A DNA stretch of 64,000 nucleotides, taken from NCBI GenBank assembly GCA_036386515.1, contig DASVVO010000089.1:1-64000 (forward strand), in the 5' to 3' direction. Positions 59,701 through 64,000 of the stretch are shown one piece after another. Source of the DNA: JAIVJZ01 sp036386515. GTDB taxonomy: Bacteria; Acidobacteriota; Blastocatellia; Pyrinomonadales; Pyrinomonadaceae. A model generated the notes under the pieces. The model worked only from the letters and a program-made list of their open reading frames with translations, made no database searches and was not told the DNA's origin. Numbering within the stretch: position 1 is the first letter of the stretch; each line of letters opens with the position of its first letter. A program made the position numbers and the translations under genes.

Positions 59701-62490
59701 GGCGCGACCCGCCTTGCCCGCGGGGCTGACGGCGAAGGCGCGCACCTGGTTCTGACCGGGGCGCACGTTCAAGCCGACGAAGGTGAAGGTCGCCACCTTG
59801 TTCTTGTGGTCAACGCGGCTGAGGCCGATGTTCTTCTCGCCGACGTGCTGGCCGTTGACTTCCAGCGTCGCCGTCCAATCTTCCGCCACGCGCACCTCAA
59901 CCTGCATCGCCGCCGACATGACGACCGCGCTCTGCGAAGGGCTGACGATGAGCACGTCGCCCGGCGCGACGGCCGCCACCACCTCGTTCGCCTCCACCTC
60001 ATACGTGCCCGCCGAGAGGCCGCCCGAAAGTTTGGCCGTCTCTTTCGTCTCGGAGATTTTTTCGATGCGCGCCGCAAAGGCGGGCGAGGCGGCCGGGGCG
60101 GGAGAGTTCGCGCGCGTCGCGGGCGCGAGGGAGTTGAGCGCGTCTGTGGCCGGTGCGCTCGTTTCGCGCGTGGCCGTCGCGGGCGCGGGGTTTATCGCAT
60201 CGAGTTGCGGCGCGCGCAGCGGCGCGGGCTTGCCGTCCTTAAGCTCGATGCTCGCGGCGGCCGCTTCAACGTCGCTCGCGCCGTGCGTGCTGCGGAGCGC
60301 GAAGTTTTGGCGCAGGAGCGTGCCGCCGCCGAGCGGCGTGCGCAGCAAGCGCGCCCAACTGCGACCCGAACGGCGTCCCTCGTCCGTGAGCGCGTAGCCG
60401 CGCGGGAGCGTGACGGGGTCGAGCGCGATGACGACCGCGCCGTCTTCCACCGACGGCAAACTGTACATGCCTTCCGAATCGGTGACGACCGATTGGCCGT
60501 TGTCTATGTAGAGCCGCGCGCCTTCGACGGCGCGCTCGCCCGCGTCGAACTCGTCGTTGGCGTTCCTGTCCTCGAAGACGCGCCCGATGATGATCTGCCG
60601 CGTGGAGAAGACGCCGCGCCCGACGCGGACGGTGGCGCGCGACGCATTCGTCGAGACGCGTTCGCCGGAGGCGTAGATGCCGGAGGCCGTGGCCGAGTTC
60701 GTCTGGTCGCCTTCGCGCGCGTTGACGCCGATGCGGACGCGGTAGACGAGCGAGGCGCGCGCGCCCGGCGCGAGCGTGCCGAGATCGAAGGCGAGTTCGT
60801 TGCCGTTGATGCGCGGCTCGACGGAGCGCGGCGGAGCGGGCGAGACGGTGAGTTGCGCCGTGCCCGCCGCGTAGTGGAACGATTGCGGCAGGAGATCGCG
60901 CACGGTCACGTCGCGCAGCGGGGCTTGCGTCGTGTTCCGCACCTCGACGCGGTAGGAGACGATGTCGCCGATCTCGGCGTGCTGCTGGTCGGCGATCTTG
61001 TTGATCTCCAGCGTCTGCACCTCGAAGAGGGGGATGTTGAGCGCGACGCCGGCTAAATTGGCGAGCCGCACCTCCGACTGGGTGAGCGTGAAGCTCCCGG
61101 ATTCGGCGATGGGCTGTTCGTCGAGCGCGCGCACGGTGGCATCGTAGAGTCCGGCGACGCCGGACGGGCGCACGGCGAATTCCAACATGCGCGAGCGGTA
61201 GCCGGGCGCGGTGACGTTGACGTAATAGGTGGCGGGCGCGGTGAGTTGCGCCGGGGCGAGCGCGAAACTGAAGAGGCCGCCCGGCGCGGTCGTGTAGGGA
61301 TTGTCGTTCGAGACGTTCGGCGTGAAGCCGATGCCGCTGGTCGTCGGGAGCGGCGTGCGTGTGGCCGGGTCGGTGACGAGCGCGACGCGCGCCCCGCCGA
61401 TCGTGACCGCGCCGCCGCTGCGACCGGCGTAGACCGTGCCGAAGGGATTGACGACCGCCGTGGCGACGGAGGTGTTCACGCTGTCGAAATTCTCGCCGTT
61501 GAGCGTGGCCGTGTTGACCGCGCCCGCGCCCGGCGCGATCTCGCCCGTGACGAGCGCGCGGAAACTGATCGTCACCACCTCGTCGGGCTGCACCTCGGCG
61601 ATGCGCACTTCAAAACGGCGCAGGCTCACGGCCTGACCTTCGTCGGCGTCGGCCGCATCGGTCAGAGCGCGCGCGCCGAGGCGGAGCGAACCTGCGACGT
61701 ACTGGAGACCGGCCGGGAGGTCGTCGGCGATGAGCACGCGGCGCGCGGGCGTCGAGCCGTTGTTGCGGAAGCTGATCGTGTAGTCGAGCGTTTGGCCGGG
61801 CGCGGTGGTGACGCGCTCCTGTCGGTTGACGAGTTTGGAAGGCGGCAGCGCGGGGTTGTTGGGGTCGGTCAGACGCGCGCGTTCGCCGACCGAGTTGATG
61901 ATCGTGCCCGTGTCTTCGACCGTGCCGTTGACCGTGACGGAGACGTTGGAGCGGGCGGTGAGGCGGATGGCTAGTTGCGTCTGCGGCGCGCTCGCGTTCA
62001 CGTCCACAACGGCCAGAACGCCGACGCAGGCGCGGGGCGCGAGACGCGGCGACATGGTGGAGTTGAGAGTGACGGGCGCGTCGGCGTCCGTGAGCGTGCC
62101 GCTCGCGTCGGTGTCGAAGTGGAGCGCGACGAGCGTGGCCGGGGCGGTGACTTCGGCGCGCGTGATGGTATAGAGGTCGGGGGTGTTGCCGAGATTGCAG
62201 ACGCGGAAGAGGCGCGTGACGCGCTCCAGGGGGGCGACGGCGGCGGAAGGTTCGGTTTCGTCCGGGGTGACGACGATGGCGGAGACGGGGCGGACGGTGA
62301 CGGTGATGGTGGGCGAGACGGTGGAGAACTCGTTGCCCTCCTCGTCCGCATAGATGGCTTCGGCGCGATTGGAAATGACGGAATCCGCCGCGGTCGGTTG
62401 CAACTGCGCGACCCCGGCGCGCGGCGCGAAAGCGAGCGCGAGCACGAGGAAGGCAGCTACCACAAACTTGACGGCGGATTTGGTCAACAT
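56749..62490 (-). CDS. Giant DUF11/SdrD_B protein with outer-membrane beta-barrel
   Basis: 1913 residues. Signal peptide (1-28, KSAVKFVVAAFLVLALAFAP), DUF11 Ig-like repeats (about 218-345 and 495-630: EINKIADQQHAEIGDIVSYR), an SdrD_B-like domain (about 633-700: GRVFEDRNANDEFDAGERA), a long linker with further beta-rich parts, and from about residue 1105 to the end a predicted beta-barrel with alternating strands (EFFYRGSFFGKNLLTLAYDS to ISTKLSNLFDLFGTAADG). I chose ATG 62490 because it opens the signal peptide and lies outside the large hairpin. It sits between two other DUF11 genes in the same direction and overlaps the next by 4 nt. Confidence 0.85.
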   Translation of the reverse strand: MLTKSAVKFVVAAFLVLALAFAPRAGVAQLQPTAADSVISNRAEAIYADEEGNEFSTVSPTITVTVRPVSAIVVTPDETEPSAAVAPLERVTRLFRVCNLGNTPDLYTITRAEVTAPATLVALHFDTDASGTLTDADAPVTLNSTMSPRLAPRACVGVLAVVDVNASAPQTQLAIRLTARSNVSVTVNGTVEDTGTIINSVGERARLTDPNNPALPPSKLVNRQERVTTAPGQTLDYTISFRNNGSTPARRVLIADDLPAGLQYVAGSLRLGARALTDAADADEGQAVSLRRFEVRIAEVQPDEVVTISFRALVTGEIAPGAGAVNTATLNGENFDSVNTSVATAVVNPFGTVYAGRSGGAVTIGGARVALVTDPATRTPLPTTSGIGFTPNVSNDNPYTTAPGGLFSFALAPAQLTAPATYYVNVTAPGYRSRMLEFAVRPSGVAGLYDATVRALDEQPIAESGSFTLTQSEVRLANLAGVALNIPLFEVQTLEINKIADQQHAEIGDIVSYRVEVRNTTQAPLRDVTVRDLLPQSFHYAAGTAQLTVSPAPPRSVEPRINGNELAFDLGTLAPGARASLVYRVRIGVNAREGDQTNSATASGIYASGERVSTNASRATVRVGRGVFSTRQIIIGRVFEDRNANDEFDAGERAVEGARLYIDNGQSVVTDSEGMYSLPSVEDGAVVIALDPVTLPRGYALTDEGRRSGRSWARLLRTPLGGGTLLRQNFALRSTHGASDVEAAAASIELKDGKPAPLRAPQLDAINPAPATATRETSAPATDALNSLAPATRANSPAPAASPAFAARIEKISETKETAKLSGGLSAGTYEVEANEVVAAVAPGDVLIVSPSQSAVVMSAAMQVEVRVAEDWTATLEVNGQHVGEKNIGLSRVDHKNKVATFTFVGLNVRPGQNQVRAFAVSPAGKAGRASELNVMGRGAARRLELTLERDELQAGGRDSVALRVRAFDQWNNPAADGQVAVATSGGHFLRPATAASDAAETTHDAREKALELSGQIAGENANATLREVVLSLRGGEATVRLVSDNAAGVAQIQAQTGDIIAEHRLRFTAELRPAILVGLAEASIGRASPENTLRGDDARVRSHIEFFYRGSFFGKNLLTLAYDSQRSLNRTQGRDRLFQADPLEHAYPIFGDSSTRFSDVESNSKLYARLDRNRSYAMFGDFDAGLSESQLAGYSRKLTGVKVHLENSNGDFIAVTGARPDTSFARDVFPAGRIGLISLTYPDVLPGSETVALEVRDRRNPERIISREPLVRSLDYNLDPLTGQMFFMRPISAFDYDLNLVQLVVTYEHRAAGMSSGVYTGRASKRFNRLGLRLGLSLVEQKQNEFGSYLLGGLDGEQTLPNRGSLKFEWAMSRGDMATGGNIFDAATRHAGGHAYRLELTQPLKMYEAVLHAEYARADEGFFNPFGATVAPGSQRTGATLDLKPTASRVVRLGFLNERNRTSNVDNSRNTFSLLWTETFSDRLHAFFGYDYRRLNDSLNDQQIGSNLVTVGAQYRPTDKLELSVKREQNLGEADPTFPSQTTIAARYKWSERANIFFTQRLASAPIVPISDTSATGFASTGSRRETSIGIETKLGRYTNVSSRYQLENGINGTDSFAVLGLQNRLPISKRLSLDLGFEHGFHLAGEGQSFTGGSFGFSYLPSKDLRTAARYELRNQTGGLAQLLTLGAAGRLGDGVTTLARFQSARSNYQGRENSSVQGTVALALRPLKSDRTALLFSYTHRSLTQSALGSQAAVTDRSDTLSTDGLWQPFKDTEIYGRAALKFGANSREGLMNASALTYLAQLRVQKRLRRAFDVAGEVRMMAQPVTHTTRTSAGAEIGYWVFADMRVGIGYNFTSATEPGLLVVSQPRGFYFTISTKLSNLFDLFGTAADGLLAPDTTARQQDEKGEPR

Positions 62491-62544
62491 TGAGGATTGA
62501 GAACCGGTCGCGGGGCGTGCCGAAAGCGCGAGGGCGAAGAACAA

Positions 62545-62613
62545 TGGAAGCGGCGCGGTTTTGATGGAGATGCGGGCGGGGCACTCGCCCGCATCTCCAC
62601 CGCGCCGCTTCCA
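62545..62613. other. Very large hairpin between DUF11 genes
   Basis: Two stacked perfect stems: 62545-62558 with 62600-62613, and 62565-62578 with 62586-62599, 28 bp in all, with an asymmetric bulge TTTTGA (62559-62564) on the left side only and loop GGGCACT. It lies between the upstream DUF11 stop (62641) and the giant gene's start (62490), and may attenuate transcription or protect mRNA ends. Confidence 0.8.
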
Positions 62614-62640
62614 AACAGAGGGCGCGTGTTTAGGGTCGCC

Positions 62641-64000
62641 CTAGTTGATCAAGCGGCGGAAGCTGAACGTGCCCGTCTCGCCCGGCGCGAGGCTCGGCAC
62701 GTTGCCTTTGAGGAAGTTGGTCAGAGAGGTGACGGGATTGCCCGACCCATCCGTGACCGTGGCGCCCGCGCTGGTGATCGAAGGCGCGGGAGAAGTGACC
62801 TGCGTCGTGTAGGTCGCCCAGTTGTTACCGCCCGCGCTGCCGTCTTCCGAGATGACGAGGCTGGTCGCCGTCAGAGCGGAACTGTTCGAGCCGGCGGCCG
62901 GCACGGTCATGATGTTCGTGTAAGTGATCTGGTACACGATGATCGCGCCGGGGATGGTGGCCGAGGGATTGCCGGCCGAGTCAACCACGGTGGCCGTTTT
63001 GTTGAGCCGGACGAAGCCCGTGTAGAGACGGTCGATCGTCTGGTTCGTGTTGGCGGGCGTGTTGCCGGAAGCGGCCTGAATGATGCTGTCGAAGCCGCTC
63101 AGGATTGGTTGCGCCGTGGGAGCATCGACGCGCACGTACACGTCAACGTTGGTGTTGCGGGCGAGCGGCGCGAGCGCGAACGTCCCGCCGCCGGAGATGG
63201 TGGTGAAAGGCCCGGCCGCGTTGGTGCTGACGCCGACGGTAAAGCCCGCGGGCACGGTCGGCGCGGTGAGCGTGAACGTGTCCGTGGAGTTGCCGGTGTT
63301 GCGGACGGTGTTGGTGAAGACGACGAAGCCGGCGGCGTTCGTCGCGCAGGCCGGAACGAACGGCCCCGCGCAGGGCGGCACTCCGGCGATGCCCGTCGTC
63401 ACGCTGCGGTTCGTGAAGTCGGTGTTGTTGCTGCTGCCGGGGCCGGTGGCGGCGGGTTGACCGGCCGGCCCGATGAGAACGCCGCCGACTTGCTGGAGCA
63501 GCGTCGGTTGGCGGATACCTTTCCCGGTGTTCACGGGGTCGAGGCCGAGGCGCGGCTCGTCGAAGTCGGCGTTGCGGTCGCCGCGGTTGGTCACTTCCGC
63601 GCCGGGCGAATCCGATTGATCGTTCAAGACCGTGCCGATGGTGTTGGTGGCGAACGAATCGACGACGGCGTAGATGGGCGTGGTGGCGTCGGTCGCGGTG
63701 ACGGTGACGACGACCGCGATGTTCGCGCTGCACGTGGTGGCCGCGAGCGACGCGCCCACGTTGAAGGCGACGCGCGTGACGGTGGAGAGCGTGCCCGGCG
63801 CGGTGTTCGTCCAGACGGCGGCTTCGGGCGCGGTGGAGAGCGCGCTCGTCGTGTAGAGCGTGCCGGCGGGGAACGTGTTGCTGGCCGCGAGCACGGTGTT
63901 GACGGGCACGGGCATCACGATGTAGACGCCGGTGAACGCGCCGAAGGTCATCGAGGTGGCCGGGCGGTTGCCGTCGTTGCAAAGCTGCGTGCTGTAGTTG
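62641..64000 (-). CDS. DUF11-type surface protein, partial at the right edge
   Basis: The frame is open to the window end, so the N-terminus is missing; 452 residues are visible. Sequence is Thr/Asn/Gly-rich with repeated Ig-like beta patterns: VFTNTVRNTGNSTDTFTLTA, GAIIVYQITYTNI and the C-terminal GETGTFSFRRLIN. This agrees with DUF11/conserved-repeat surface proteins. It is the first gene of a co-directional trio with the two downstream DUF11 genes and is separated from the giant gene by a long hairpin. No barrel or anchor is in the visible part. Confidence 0.75.
   Translation of the reverse strand, partial: NYSTQLCNDGNRPATSMTFGAFTGVYIVMPVPVNTVLAASNTFPAGTLYTTSALSTAPEAAVWTNTAPGTLSTVTRVAFNVGASLAATTCSANIAVVVTVTATDATTPIYAVVDSFATNTIGTVLNDQSDSPGAEVTNRGDRNADFDEPRLGLDPVNTGKGIRQPTLLQQVGGVLIGPAGQPAATGPGSSNNTDFTNRSVTTGIAGVPPCAGPFVPACATNAAGFVVFTNTVRNTGNSTDTFTLTAPTVPAGFTVGVSTNAAGPFTTISGGGTFALAPLARNTNVDVYVRVDAPTAQPILSGFDSIIQAASGNTPANTNQTIDRLYTGFVRLNKTATVVDSAGNPSATIPGAIIVYQITYTNIMTVPAAGSNSSALTATSLVISEDGSAGGNNWATYTTQVTSPAPSITSAGATVTDGSGNPVTSLTNFLKGNVPSLAPGETGTFSFRRLIN

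Noticed and set aside
58033..61056. 1007-codon plus-strand frame opposite the giant surface gene
   Set aside because: Antisense shadow: the product is rich in Arg/Glu/Val without domains, while the minus strand encodes a clear signal peptide, DUF11 repeats and barrel.

Overview
The window is GC-rich bacterial chromosome whose gene content fits a Gram-negative acidobacterium, most likely of the Blastocatellia type (inference). The pointers are a large Oar-like TonB-dependent receptor with a carboxypeptidase-regulatory N-terminus, a DUF4388 protein, a prkA/yeaH/spoVR triad, ADP-heptose sugar genes, an asparaginase II, a TspO and many DUF11 surface proteins. No rRNA, tRNA, CRISPR array, transposase or intact prophage was recognised.

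Layout. 0.1-1.4 kb: an HspR-like MerR regulator, a cluster of short direct and inverted repeats, and a single-domain response regulator. 1.6-4.2 kb: an AT-richer island with an XRE regulator behind two palindromes, a D12-class adenine DNA methyltransferase and an overlapping PD-(D/E)XK endonuclease, which together look like a type II restriction-modification module. 4.5-12 kb: a small conserved protein, the TonB-dependent receptor, an HD-GYP protein, a DUF4388 protein and unknowns. 12-21.8 kb: cytochrome P450, a Trm112-like protein, a GT9 heptosyltransferase, a heptose-7-phosphate kinase, PBP4/DacB, an atypical DapF, a 3D-domain wall protein behind a structured leader, and asparaginase II. 21.9-22.4 kb: a gene-free stretch holding four hairpins with G5 loops, ending in an intrinsic terminator, a strong candidate small RNA. 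22.5-28.1 kb: secreted and membrane proteins, a dual-receiver protein with a ruined GGDEF domain, a lytic transglycosylase and a peptidoglycan-binding protein. 28.2-33.3 kb: alaS, recX and truB. 33.7-39.8 kb: prkA, a coiled-coil protein, an alpha/beta hydrolase, yeaH and spoVR. 39.9-50.3 kb: tspO, an SRPBCC protein, a multi-pass membrane protein, pyrophosphatase, methyltransferase, HtrA-like protease, heavy-metal chaperone, prmC, murA, the wreck of a BrnT toxin with its antitoxin, a HIT protein and a SnoaL-like protein. 50.4-53.4 kb: an AT-richer 995-residue type ISP/IIG-like restriction-methylation enzyme. 53.4-64 kb: an AI-2E family transporter and three tandem DUF11 surface genes, the middle one carrying a predicted outer-membrane beta-barrel; the first runs off the right edge.

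The most unusual feature is spread across the window. Eleven intergenic spacers carry degenerate heptanucleotide tandem repeats folded into inverted repeats. The heptamer differs between loci, but most share a TNAC core every 7 bp. At least two pairs also share their loop sequence, so they look like copies of mobile or expanding elements rather than chance repeats. Several overlap stop codons of flanking genes, and one lies in the murA leader.

Functionally the window is dominated by envelope biology: peptidoglycan precursor synthesis and remodelling, LPS-type heptose, outer-membrane receptor and surface proteins. Two separate DNA restriction loci of foreign composition sit among housekeeping translation genes.
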